DNA of 8,579 nucleotides from Tepidisphaeraceae bacterium (GCA_025450555.1 JANWHF010000195.1:1-8579), one strand, 5' to 3'; shown: positions 1 to 6,575, numbered from the stretch's first letter. Notes: a model not told the origin generated them from the letters alone. Made by a program: numbers and translations.

Positions 1-63
1 ACGTTTGAGATACCCCAGGCCGATGATGTCCTTTTCCTTCAGTGGCTGTTTGTGCTCCTTCAC
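1..63 (-). CDS. Possible 5' end of a gene leaving the window (transposase-like?)
   Basis: Read on the minus strand from a GTG at 63, the frame runs open to the left edge and gives 21 residues: VKEHKQPLKEKD followed by IIGLGYLKR. The segment EKDIIGLGYLKR vaguely recalls the N-terminus of IS4-like transposases common in Planctomycetota (a 'kDiiGlkYf.kL' pattern), but this is a memory-based resemblance over very few residues. The frame also extends upstream to a double TAG near position 100, so a TTG start is possible. No clear ribosome binding site is visible. The plus-strand frame through here is also open, so the strand is not certain. Confidence 0.25.
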   Translation of the reverse strand, partial: MKEHKQPLKEKDIIGLGYLKR

Positions 64-579
64 GCCCGACAAGATGCCACAGCCGCCCCCGGAGCGCAAC
101 TACTAGTTTACTGCTATTGGTGCGAACGGCGTGCCGAAGGGAATGGTCATTTTGCATCACTTTTTCGATTTTTTCTGCCTCCTCTCCGACAGACTGACAG
201 GCATGGAAGGCTCTGCGCGCGTCGGATGCAAGGCTGGCGGCTGAAGCCGCCATCCCGGCTTGGTTTGCTCTCGAGCCCGATCCCGCGCCCCCTGCTCCAC
301 TTCCCAAGCCGCTCGCACACATCACTGTCTCCTTCGCTACACCCATCACTAGGGAACTGCGTACACATACTATACCCAAACATACGGACGGGCTCAACGC
401 TTATTTCGGCAAAATTAGCAAAAAATTAGGTTAGGGCCATCTTCAGTAGATTCAATGGGTTACGTTTCCCGTGATTGAGAAGCCGGACGCGGACAAGGAT
501 GCGAGTGACAGGGGGTTTCAATGACTGGGGATTAGGATGCTCTGGCAAACAGCGCCTCCCTGATGGCGACCGTTGATTT
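64..579. other. Gene-free stretch with no convincing CDS
   Basis: Open frames exist on both strands, including a 125-codon plus frame from 52 to 429, but their translations are Arg/Pro/Ser/His-rich with no hydrophobic core, motif or ribosome binding site, so I read them as chance frames. The stretch has runs of pyrimidines around 150-190 and 295-340, a perfect small hairpin at 235-252, and an AT-rich segment at about 400-435. No tRNA, rRNA or clear promoter was recognised. If the ORF at the left edge belongs to an insertion sequence, its terminal repeat should lie in this stretch, but no partner end is available to confirm it. Confidence 0.5.
235..252. repeat. Perfect small palindrome TGGCGGCT-GA-AGCCGCCA
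   Basis: Eight-base arms TGGCGGCT and AGCCGCCA are exact reverse complements separated by two bases. 'GGCGGCTGAAGCCGCC'-type palindromes are frequently dispersed as REP-like elements in some bacterial genomes, so this may be one copy. No second copy occurs in this window and no run of T follows, so it is not an obvious terminator. Confidence 0.45.
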
Positions 580-965
580 TCATTCATCCCGGAAAATGCG
601 CTGTTTGCAATCGCTGCAGAATCCACCGTTCGTAAAAGGATTCGAGGGATGGGGCGTGCGCCGAAGTCCCCTGAGGATCAACAGCCCGGAATGGCAATAC
701 CGACGGGCCAACCCAAATCGCCGCTCGATGCGCTGCCCATAATAGAACGCAATGGGAAACGAGACGAACACAAGAATTACCCCAGCGATGGTTGACCACA
801 GCCCTCCCCACTCCACCGGCCCAAAAGATCCATGCGAGGCCAAGAAAAGAAAGACGCCAACCAGATTAGAAACCACCCTCGGATGATCCATCGAGTCCGC
901 CGAAAACGAACTTCAAACTCGCGGCGGGTGATGGATAGATCATTCGTCGTGGGAATGTCCGTCAT
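580..965 (-). pseudogene. Small two-segment membrane protein with an apparent frameshift
   Basis: Two overlapping minus frames look like halves of one gene. The first starts at ATG 965 (MTDIPTTNDLSITRREF, then a basic stretch RFRRTRWIIRG) and enters a hydrophobic segment (WFLIWLASFF). It would otherwise run on to a stop at 777. The second frame, ending at 580, takes up a hydrophobic stretch (NLVGVFLFLAS), then a clear membrane segment (WSTIAGVILVFVSFPIAFYY), a basic part and a C-terminal FCSDC pair. Switching frame by -1 in the AAGAAAAGAAAG tract at about 841-855 joins them into a continuous protein of about 125 residues. The tail RYCHSGLLILRG...FCSDC resembles a decayed 'CxxCGYDLRG...CPECG' zinc ribbon of planctomycete small membrane proteins. 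The first two Cys are not properly spaced, so this is weak. The gene lies 55 nt downstream of the methylase stop. No canonical slippery heptamer is seen, so mutation or sequencing error is likelier than programmed shifting. Function unknown. Confidence 0.4.
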
Positions 966-1020
966 CGGGTGGATCGTATGATCGCTGCCGGAACTACGGC
1001 AAATCAAGATCGCGGAGAAG

Positions 1021-2622
1021 TTAGTCGAATAGGCTAGCCGTCTCAATTCTACGTGCGGTCTCACTCAATTCAGGCCAACGCTGGATTAAAGGAATGGCAG
1101 ATATGCGTCCTAACTCACTTGGCTCTATCTTGTGAAGCCCACCACCATAAACGCGGCCCTCACGTCGTAGCTCATGACCCGTAATTTGGCCCATTAAATG
1201 AAATAATTCCGACGCTCGCTCTGGAGCGTGCCGAAGCATGGCGGCCAGCCCGGGGAGCGGATACAACATCAGATATAGATTCGTTGCGATAGCGTCCGAC
1301 TTGTTCCAAATGAACCGGAACGGCTTCTTGTCATTTAAGCCTCGCCCCATGTAAGTGCAAAGAAATGGGGCCGGCTCGCGTTGTTCCTGCCTGTACCAGG
1401 GGAACCTTTTGCCAACCAAATATCCGTCACGAATACCGAGGATTTGGGCGGTTTTCAAATAATCCCAAAATGCTGGGTAGCGCGATTGCACTGCCTGCTC
1501 CGGCAAATCGCAATCAATGACGCATAGTTGCGGCTCAAAAACTGGAAAGCCGTCTGCATCCCGCTCAATGACCGCCACGTTCAAGTTGCGCGGGCCAGGT
1601 AGAATCGGACGAAGGTACTTTTCTGGAAGCCCTCGCCGAGCAGCGGCAGCGCGAGTGAGGATGAAGAATTTGTTTCCGCCGGTAGCGATACCACGTTGAA
1701 TGCGGAAAAAATCAGCGAGCATGGGGCCAAGATCGCCGCCTGGCTCGTATCGCTCATTCCTTGCTGTGCTAGGGTAAGCCGTCCATTTTCGCGACTCGCG
1801 AAGCTGATCCAATGGGACCATACTGTTCACTTGTGGATGCTCAAGCGTGCCTCCAAATGTGAACTCGACACTGTGTTTGGCCGGTGGGGGCGCCTTTTGG
1901 AAGAAAACCACCGCTGAGGAAACGAGCGCATCTCCAAACTGAACATCGTCAGGATCGAATCGATGAACGCGTCTGAGCGTCACATGGCTTGCAAGAAAAT
2001 TCTTGACTGCCGAACCATAATTCACATCCATGAATTCCGACGGAATAAGCCAGGCCGAATACCCTCCGTTTTGCATCCAAGCGGTCGCGAGCAATAGAAA
2101 ATAGACGTACAACCCGGCGAGGCCATTCACTTCGATGCCGGTCATTTTTTTTACCAGCGCTTGAAGTCGTTGCTTCTCGTCCCGCGATAAGTGGTGGTGC
2201 CGGACATACGGGGGATTTGCCAGAATTAGATTGGGAGAACGTAGATGGTCGCCTTCAGCAACGATCCGCGTAAAGTCACCCTGAACGATCTCAAGCCCCG
2301 CTGGCTCCCAAAGGTCCCGAGCAACGTTGCAAAATGCGGGATCGACTTCAATGCCAAGTGCGCTTTTGAGTTTTTCCCGTCCAAACACTTCAAGAGCGGC
2401 AGAAAAGAAACTACCGGAGCCAATCGCCGGATCGGCGAAACGAATCTCCTCGCGTGCTTTCCCAATCAACTTTTTCAGTGACCGCACAATTTCAATTGCC
2501 AGTACATTGGGTGTCGCAAACTGGCCCAGACGATTCCGCTCCGCCTCGGAACGGCGCGCATCCAGCCGGACCTGTTCGATCTGACGGCGCTTTTCGACCG
2601 AGTTTTGTCGTTGTGCAATCAT
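1021..2622 (-). CDS. Type II N6-adenine DNA methyltransferase (XamI/TaqI-like)
   Basis: This is a cytoplasmic S-adenosylmethionine-dependent DNA methylase, expected to methylate adenine N6 in a restriction-modification target. Of its 533 residues, the N-terminal third carries the catalytic domain. Motif X is RLGQFATP (31-38). The SAM-binding motif I is DPAIGSGSF (64-72). An acidic motif II lies in LGIEVDP (89-95), QGDF is at 114-117, and the catalytic NPPY is at 136-139, the order of the gamma-type TaqI group. The C-terminal half would be the target recognition domain. The length is about that expected for the family. No stop or frameshift is seen, so it appears functional. The start ATG at 2622 lies 5 nt after the stop of the restriction gene remnant, a typical R-then-M operon arrangement. 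The ribosome binding site is weak. The XamI assignment rests mainly on the neighbouring endonuclease. XamI itself recognises GTCGAC; whether this enzyme shares that specificity is inference. Confidence 0.9.
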   Translation of the reverse strand: MIAQRQNSVEKRRQIEQVRLDARRSEAERNRLGQFATPNVLAIEIVRSLKKLIGKAREEIRFADPAIGSGSFFSAALEVFGREKLKSALGIEVDPAFCNVARDLWEPAGLEIVQGDFTRIVAEGDHLRSPNLILANPPYVRHHHLSRDEKQRLQALVKKMTGIEVNGLAGLYVYFLLLATAWMQNGGYSAWLIPSEFMDVNYGSAVKNFLASHVTLRRVHRFDPDDVQFGDALVSSAVVFFQKAPPPAKHSVEFTFGGTLEHPQVNSMVPLDQLRESRKWTAYPSTARNERYEPGGDLGPMLADFFRIQRGIATGGNKFFILTRAAAARRGLPEKYLRPILPGPRNLNVAVIERDADGFPVFEPQLCVIDCDLPEQAVQSRYPAFWDYLKTAQILGIRDGYLVGKRFPWYRQEQREPAPFLCTYMGRGLNDKKPFRFIWNKSDAIATNLYLMLYPLPGLAAMLRHAPERASELFHLMGQITGHELRREGRVYGGGLHKIEPSELGRISAIPLIQRWPELSETARRIETASLFD

Positions 2623-2627
2623 GCGGA

Positions 2628-3233
2628 CTAAATCCCAAGCTTCAGCAAATCGTTAATCCGATGTTCCCAGACCCAATCGATGCCTTCGGCGGCCTCATAA
2701 CCAAGATAGTCGCTGCCAAAGTAGCCGCAAAGGAAAAGAACAAAAGATATGTCTTGTCCATAGGTGGCCTGGAGTTGATGAATCTTCGTCGCCTCCTCCT
2801 TACGCCGCTTGTTGGTGTTCGTGAAATCTCCAGCGGACTTGGCTTCTATAAGAATCGGTAAGCGGCTCCTGCGCGGTCGGAACGGTTGGATCACGACATC
2901 CACCGGGATTTTGACCTTGATCGCCTTGCCCACGAGCAAGTTCATTCGGAGCCAGTAAGTTCCAGCTTTCATTTGAGCCAAAGGCTTTTCGGAGGAGTGC
3001 GCCTGCTTTCTATATCCGCGCTTTTCGAGAAAGTCGCTTATCAGGGCGAGCTGACGTTGCTCCTGTGCATTACGAACGATGGGGTTTGCCACCGCGCTGC
3101 ATAACCGATCCGCGACGATAGTCGAAGCACGGTCGCGTTCGTGATCGGTCGGTGAAATCCCAGCGTCTAACCATGGAAATATGTCCCGATCCAGAAGTCT
3201 CGACAGTACATCGCAAACCGAGCCGACCAGGCG
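2628..3233 (-). pseudogene. XamI-family restriction endonuclease, 5'-truncated remnant
   Basis: The frame encodes the C-terminal two thirds of a XamI-like type II restriction enzyme. It runs open from just after an in-frame TAG (3234-3236) to the stop at 2628, about 201 residues. Family-like segments are DIFPWL, then RASTIVADRLCSAVANP and IVRNAQEQRQL. The PD-(D/E)XK core follows (PVDVV...LIEAKSAGDF, with D65, E83 and K85 counted from the GTG at 3092), then TNTNKRRKEEATK, FLCGYF and GYEAAEGIDWVWEHRI. Known relatives are close to 300 residues as I recall them, so roughly the first 100 are missing. Upstream the frame meets TAG at 3234 and TGA at 3264 and no continuation was found in other frames. 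No ATG, GTG or TTG lies in frame before the GTG at 3092, and a protein from there would be only 154 residues. The catalytic residues survive, but a working enzyme seems unlikely. A chromosomal deletion or sequence errors could both explain it. Confidence 0.75.
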
Positions 3234-3360
3234 CTATGCCTTCGCGTATTCCGCCGCCCGAGGTCAACGATTCGGCAGTGCGAACAAAAGGTTTCAGATA
3301 CGCTACACTGGCCCCCTCAATCCATCCCGGTCAACTCCACACCTTCTAAATCCGCTGCTT

Positions 3361-3392
3361 AACCCGGCCGATAAATGGGAGGATGCCGGGTT
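3361..3392 (+). promoter_or_regulatory. Stem-loop enclosing the start codon of the downstream gene
   Basis: AACCCGGC (3361-3368) and GCCGGGTT (3385-3392) are perfect reverse complements with 16 nt between them. The loop contains GGGAGG (3377-3382), which touches the ATG at 3383-3385, and the last base of that ATG is the first base of the right arm. Folded mRNA would hide the start codon edge. The right arm is followed by TTTT, so the same structure also looks like a weak intrinsic terminator. Chance cannot be excluded. Confidence 0.4.
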
Positions 3393-4558
3393 TTAGCATC
3401 ATTTGTCCGCGAGATACTTGCCGCAATCCGATCAGGGGGGAGGCCCAGTTCTGTGCGCGATGCGGCTATCGCCTTCCACGGGCGTGGTATCAGACTGGCC
3501 GGCTGGGGCGGCGGTGGTCGGCGTGGGCGAATTTCATGCTGATCGCGATGGGGCCGATCGCGTGGCTGCTTTGGCCGCATAAACCTGTTACATCGGTCGC
3601 CGTCGGCATCGCGGTATTTTTGACCGTGGCGGCGGGCACCTTTGGCCTGTGCGGCGGGCTGGGCTGGCTGGCCTCGAGCATCGTGGGGCGAATTGTCCGA
3701 TATTCACAAACCGCCGCGCTGTCGGCTTTCGCGGTGGGAGCAGGGCTGCTGCTGATCCTGAATTTGATTGCAAATTCCAGGATCGCAATGGTTCGGCCTG
3801 GTCCTGCGCGGACGTATGCCAGTATGAGGCTTCCAACTTTGCCGCCAGTAAAACTGGGAACGTATCAACGGAGACCGGCCAAGGCCACGATACCGGTTAA
3901 GATAGACCTTGCCCAGTCGGCAGCGACGCAGCCGGCAGCGCCGGAGAAGTTTACGCCGCAGGATCTGTTTGCAGTGCTGGCGGTAACCAACCACACGGGC
4001 TTCATTCCGAACGCTAAAGAGCTGGACCGACTTGCGCGCGGATACTTCAACGGCGACATGCCGGCGGGGCTTTGCCAGATGTATGAGCAGGCCCTGCGAC
4101 AGGGCTTGCTCCCCGATCCGCGGGTCGGCTGGACCCAAGTCGCCCATTTCGATCGATGGGAACGCGCTGGTGAATTGATCAAGGCCTCGCATCAGCCGCC
4201 CGCGGCCGCGGCAGCAGCGCCCACGCCTGCGCTGGCGGGCGATCAGGATGGCGACGTGCCGAAGGATGTTTTCGTAAAGATCAAAGTAATCAATGCCCGC
4301 TACGAATTCGGTGACATGCACGGCATCATCCAGCGCCCCGACGGCTGGGTGATTTCCAGCATCCAAATCGCCGTCTTCCCCACCGGCCACCCCGAGAGCC
4401 GCAAGATCTTCACGACCGGCACCTGGGCGCGCCCCGATGAGCCCAGCAACCTCCTGCACCTCTACATCCGCCACGTCCGCGGAGAATTCCTGGCTGAGCC
4501 GAACATCACCGGATTCACCTGGACGGTTATCCGGGCGAAGGGGCATCGGTCGGAGTGA
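3383..4558 (+). CDS. Zinc-ribbon membrane protein of unknown function
   Basis: Not recognised as a named family. The 391 residues start with a probable cytoplasmic zinc ribbon: C8-x4-C13 and C24-x2-C27 followed by Gly-Tyr. Three hydrophobic stretches follow at about 51-64, 69-100 and 109-129, predicted as membrane segments. A Pro-rich segment (about 137-190) leads to a region at about 190-270 with the pattern TPQDLFAVL...HTGFIPN. After it come an Ala/Pro linker (about 272-285) and a C-terminal domain (293-391) with alternating hydrophobic residues that suggests beta strands (DVFVKIKVINARY, GWVISSIQIAVF). The ATG at 3383 is the first possible start after a TAA at 3347. The purine-rich GGGAGG directly abuts it, closer than a normal ribosome binding site, and a hairpin covers the start. 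It is probably transcribed alone or with the gene 113 nt downstream. A 449-codon antisense frame overlaps it but lacks these features. Confidence 0.75.
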   Translation: MPGFSIICPRDTCRNPIRGEAQFCARCGYRLPRAWYQTGRLGRRWSAWANFMLIAMGPIAWLLWPHKPVTSVAVGIAVFLTVAAGTFGLCGGLGWLASSIVGRIVRYSQTAALSAFAVGAGLLLILNLIANSRIAMVRPGPARTYASMRLPTLPPVKLGTYQRRPAKATIPVKIDLAQSAATQPAAPEKFTPQDLFAVLAVTNHTGFIPNAKELDRLARGYFNGDMPAGLCQMYEQALRQGLLPDPRVGWTQVAHFDRWERAGELIKASHQPPAAAAAAPTPALAGDQDGDVPKDVFVKIKVINARYEFGDMHGIIQRPDGWVISSIQIAVFPTGHPESRKIFTTGTWARPDEPSNLLHLYIRHVRGEFLAEPNITGFTWTVIRAKGHRSE

Positions 4559-4612
4559 GGGGAAAAGCGAGAGGGGTCTGCTGTGGATGAGTTGTCGCTC
4601 CGATACGGCAAC

Positions 4613-4664
4613 TTGTTTGATTCTACCATTCTCCTTTAATACGGATTCACGTTCGAAAAAGGTG
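4613..4664 (+). promoter_or_regulatory. Candidate promoter and strong ribosome binding site
   Basis: TTGTTT (4613-4618) and TTTAAT (4635-4640) are separated by 16 nt and could be -35 and -10 boxes of a housekeeping promoter. AAAGGTGA (4658-4664) stands 7 nt before the ATG at 4672 and is the clearest Shine-Dalgarno sequence on the plus strand here, supporting that start. The local AT-richness compared with the flanking genes fits a promoter. The promoter part is a consensus match by eye only. Confidence 0.3.
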
Positions 4665-4671
4665 AATCTGG

Positions 4672-5229
4672 ATGGCCGACCCAAATACGTTTGACCCACA
4701 GCAGTTCTTCGACCATACCGTCGCGGATGGACATTCGAGGGACCCGGGCCATGCGGACTTGTTCGTGGTGGTTCCGGAGACTGATACGACAAACTATGGA
4801 CTGATCGATGTAAGTTTGTCCGAGGTCGCACGGATACCGTCGTTGCCGATTCGCTTGACGAATGGGCGGGATCGCAGCAGCGGCGGCTATGGCATCGCAC
4901 ATATGCTGGAAGGCCACAACAGTGGCATCGCGTTGCATGGCTACTGGAGCGTTCAGGATTTCGTCCATGAGGTAGCCCAGGAATTCGATGCCGTGTACGA
5001 AGGCTATCACGGGCGTTGGCTTCTGGTCTATCGCAAGGGCAAAAACCCGTCACTATTGCGGCTGTTGGTAATTGAATTGGGAAAGCAGCGCGACCATTAC
5101 AGCGTGGTAAGCGGCTGGTTCGTGTCTGCGCGTCGCGCGGTATCGGGCAAGTTGGTGGCGGAGAAAATAGAAAAAGACGGCATTATAACTTGGGAACGTC
5201 GTGCGCCACGTTCAGAAGGGCCTGGGTAG
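4672..5229 (+). CDS. Putative BECR-fold (PBECR-like) nuclease domain protein
   Basis: A soluble 185-residue protein without signal peptide or membrane segment. The middle resembles PBECR domains (phage Barnase-EndoU-ColicinE5/D-RelE-like nucleases). It has GYGIAHMLEGH (72-82, with H77 and H82), then a helix-like WSVQDFVHEVAQEFDAVYEG and strands GRWLLVYRKG and LLRLLVIELG. HYSVVSGWFVSARR (142-155) follows, the usual closing strand with a Ser/Trp-type motif. If correct, the protein would cut RNA, with the histidines near the active site. The first 50 residues (PGHADLFVVVPETD..YGLIDVSLSEV) look like a separate strand-rich lead-in. The start is supported by AAAGGTGA 7 nt upstream. No recognisable antitoxin or immunity gene lies within 250 nt downstream, and the gene upstream is an unrelated-looking membrane protein. 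The assignment rests on motif memory and could be wrong. The alternative is an uncharacterised hypothetical protein. Confidence 0.6.
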   Translation: MADPNTFDPQQFFDHTVADGHSRDPGHADLFVVVPETDTTNYGLIDVSLSEVARIPSLPIRLTNGRDRSSGGYGIAHMLEGHNSGIALHGYWSVQDFVHEVAQEFDAVYEGYHGRWLLVYRKGKNPSLLRLLVIELGKQRDHYSVVSGWFVSARRAVSGKLVAEKIEKDGIITWERRAPRSEGPG

Positions 5230-5485
5230 CCACTTCCCATCAAGAAGGAGCCGGCTAGTTTGCAAGTGTTGCGTGCCCAGCCTAACCGACTCATGCACTA
5301 ATGGCCAAGAATGCCGTCTTCTTCAAATGATTATATCGTAAATCCAGAGAAAGTTGTCAACCAAAAGTTATCAAGTTGAGGTTATCAACATCTCCGATAA
5401 TACGCTCCTACGTGCATGGACGTTCATTCGAATATAGAAACGATAAGTCATTGTTAATGATTGAATTATAGCTGGCTTTCGTCGC
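5230..5485. other. Intergenic gap between convergent genes, AT-rich in its right part
   Basis: No gene is seen here. Both flanking genes end in this gap (5229 plus, 5486 minus). The right part, about 5290-5480, is noticeably AT-rich compared with the rest of the window. It holds a periodic direct repeat (5353-5388) and a small palindrome TCATT-GTT-AATGA at about 5448-5460. No clear GC hairpin plus T-run terminator was found for either gene. Confidence 0.5.
5353..5388 (+). repeat. Three direct repeats GTTRTCAA at an exact 14-nt period
   Basis: GTTGTCAA begins at 5353, and GTTATCAA begins at 5367 and again at 5381. Each copy is 14 nt after the previous one. The units are half-palindromic (GTTGTCAAC, GTTATCAAC). 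Such spacing could serve a protein that binds one helical face with a slight twist, or be an iteron-like remnant. No fourth copy is present at 5339 or 5395. Confidence 0.5.
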
Positions 5486-6283
5486 TCAAACCCCCGCGCC
5501 ATTAACCCATCGATCAAACACCTCGACCAGTAGATCGTCATACGCCTCGAAGTTGGCCTTGGCGGGCAGGATGCTCTGCTCCAGCGCGGCATCGAGCTTC
5601 GCCGCGGCTTGTTCCCAGTCGGCGATGCAGCGGTCGGCTTCGTGGGGGCCGAAGATTTGGCCGTCGCGGACGGCGCGGAGCCAGGCGGCATCGGGGCGGG
5701 GAAATTGAATCTCTCCGGTCAGCAGCAATTCGCGACCCTGCGCGGCCAGGCGAAAGCCGTGCATGGCGAATTTGGTGTCGAAGCCAAGGGCGTCGGCAAT
5801 TTCGCGCCGGCCGGTCTTGTTGGCCTGCTTGGTCATCATCTTCTTGAGCTGACTCGTCGCGTAGCCGTGGAATCCGGTGTGGGCGCGCCGGCTGATCAGC
5901 TTCTTGATGCGCGGAACTAAGCTGGGCCAGGGCTCGCGAGAATGCAGGATGTGCTCGGGCCTGGTTACGTAGAGCGTTTCGATGACGTTGGGATTGCAGT
6001 TGACGGTCAGGTGCAGCCATTTGCGGAAATCGTAGATGACGATGTCCATTCCACTTTCGGGGAGTTGGATTTCCATCTGCTCGAAGGTGTGAGCGCCGAC
6101 CCAGAAGCGTTTGGGGGCGAGGGTGACGCCGCGCACGTCCCAGTCGCTGGAATCGCTGGAGGTGCCATAGAGGCGCGACCCGGCCAGGTGGAGAAAGAGC
6201 AGATTATCCCAGACCCAGGATTGCTCGGGATTGTTCGCGAGGATGCGGTCTTTGACGAAGCTGGAGATTTCCTGGGTAGGCAC
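5486..6283 (-). CDS. RlaP-like nucleotidyltransferase (DNA polymerase beta superfamily)
   Basis: Predicted cytoplasmic nucleotidyltransferase of the RlaP/YcgL group (Pfam PF10127), 265 residues and about the usual length. The nucleotide-binding signature is AGSRLYGTSSDSSDWDVRGV at 34-53, with the metal-binding pair D47 and D49. The third acidic residue is probably D80 or D85 in MDIVIYDF. The family's KWLHL...NPNVIETL follows at 88-104, and the helix DTKFAMHGFRL (169-179) matches the conserved D-x-K-x3-H-x2-R pattern. No RNA ligase gene, the partner that gave RlaP its name, is present in the window, so substrate and role are unknown. The start is GTG at 6283. A TAA lies six codons upstream in frame with no other start between, and AAGG/GGCGGG sits at suitable distance, so the start is well supported. 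It stands alone and converges with the gene on its left. Confidence 0.85.
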   Translation of the reverse strand: MPTQEISSFVKDRILANNPEQSWVWDNLLFLHLAGSRLYGTSSDSSDWDVRGVTLAPKRFWVGAHTFEQMEIQLPESGMDIVIYDFRKWLHLTVNCNPNVIETLYVTRPEHILHSREPWPSLVPRIKKLISRRAHTGFHGYATSQLKKMMTKQANKTGRREIADALGFDTKFAMHGFRLAAQGRELLLTGEIQFPRPDAAWLRAVRDGQIFGPHEADRCIADWEQAAAKLDAALEQSILPAKANFEAYDDLLVEVFDRWVNGAGV

Positions 6284-6575
6284 GATGGTCCCGCCTTTTT
6301 AACACAGACGGGGCGATTGTAGGCGCGGTCATTTTAGAAAGAGTTTACCGCCGAGGAATATTGAGAGAAGCGGATAGTGAATCGAGAATTTATTTCGTAA
6401 TTTTAGTCCACATTTCCCACCCTCTGCGAACCTCTGCGTCCTCTGCGGTTAATTCGTTTAAGAAGATTTTTTACCGCAGAGGACGCGGAGGTACGCAGAG
6501 GAATTGCAAATTAAAGACTTTAGTTCAGATTGGTCGTCCCCCAGTTCAGCTCAAGGAAGATCTGAAAGCGGATGA
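6284..6575. other. Intergenic region carrying dispersed repeats
   Basis: The region between the nucleotidyltransferase start and the GT26 glycosyltransferase stop holds no gene. It must contain the minus-strand promoter of the nucleotidyltransferase; an AT-rich tract at about 6380-6410 and CTAAAAT on the minus strand near 6333-6340 are possible parts, but no convincing pair was found. The middle is occupied by the inverted repeat at 6421-6501. TTACCGCCGAGGA at about 6347 may be a decayed fragment of the same repeat. Confidence 0.5.
6421..6501. repeat. Inverted pair of a 31-nt dispersed repeat
   Basis: The copy at 6421-6451 reads CCTCTGCG-A-ACCTCTGCGTCC and continues to CTGCGGTTA. The copy at 6471-6501 is its reverse complement with 28 of 31 positions matching. 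The spacer is 19 nt. A third copy lies at 6592-6622. The unit is internally a tandem of CCTCTGCG. The pair would fold into a long hairpin in either transcript and could end or stabilise the glycosyltransferase mRNA. Repeats of this kind, translating as TAEDAEE, are widely scattered in Planctomycetota and some other bacteria. Confidence 0.8.

Noticed and set aside
52..429. 125-codon plus-strand open frame
   Set aside because: Translation is low-complexity (His, Arg, Pro, Ser) with no family pattern or ribosome binding site.
841..855. Programmed -1 frameshift site in the small membrane gene
   Set aside because: The A/G tract does not give a canonical X-XXY-YYZ heptamer in the upstream frame and no downstream pseudoknot was evident.
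3070..3267. Minus frame running through the endonuclease truncation point
   Set aside because: It is open through the region of the in-frame stops but shows no similarity to the missing N-terminal part of the endonuclease and overlaps its conserved C-terminal frame.
3704..5053. 449-codon open frame on the minus strand
   Set aside because: It is antisense to two plausible plus-strand genes, its translation is Arg/Pro/His/Ser-rich without a hydrophobic core or motif, and it begins inside the 4672 gene, whose ribosome binding site and domain pattern are better.
5538..6020. 160-codon minus frame inside the nucleotidyltransferase
   Set aside because: Arg/Pro/Ala-rich shadow of a gene with clear family motifs.
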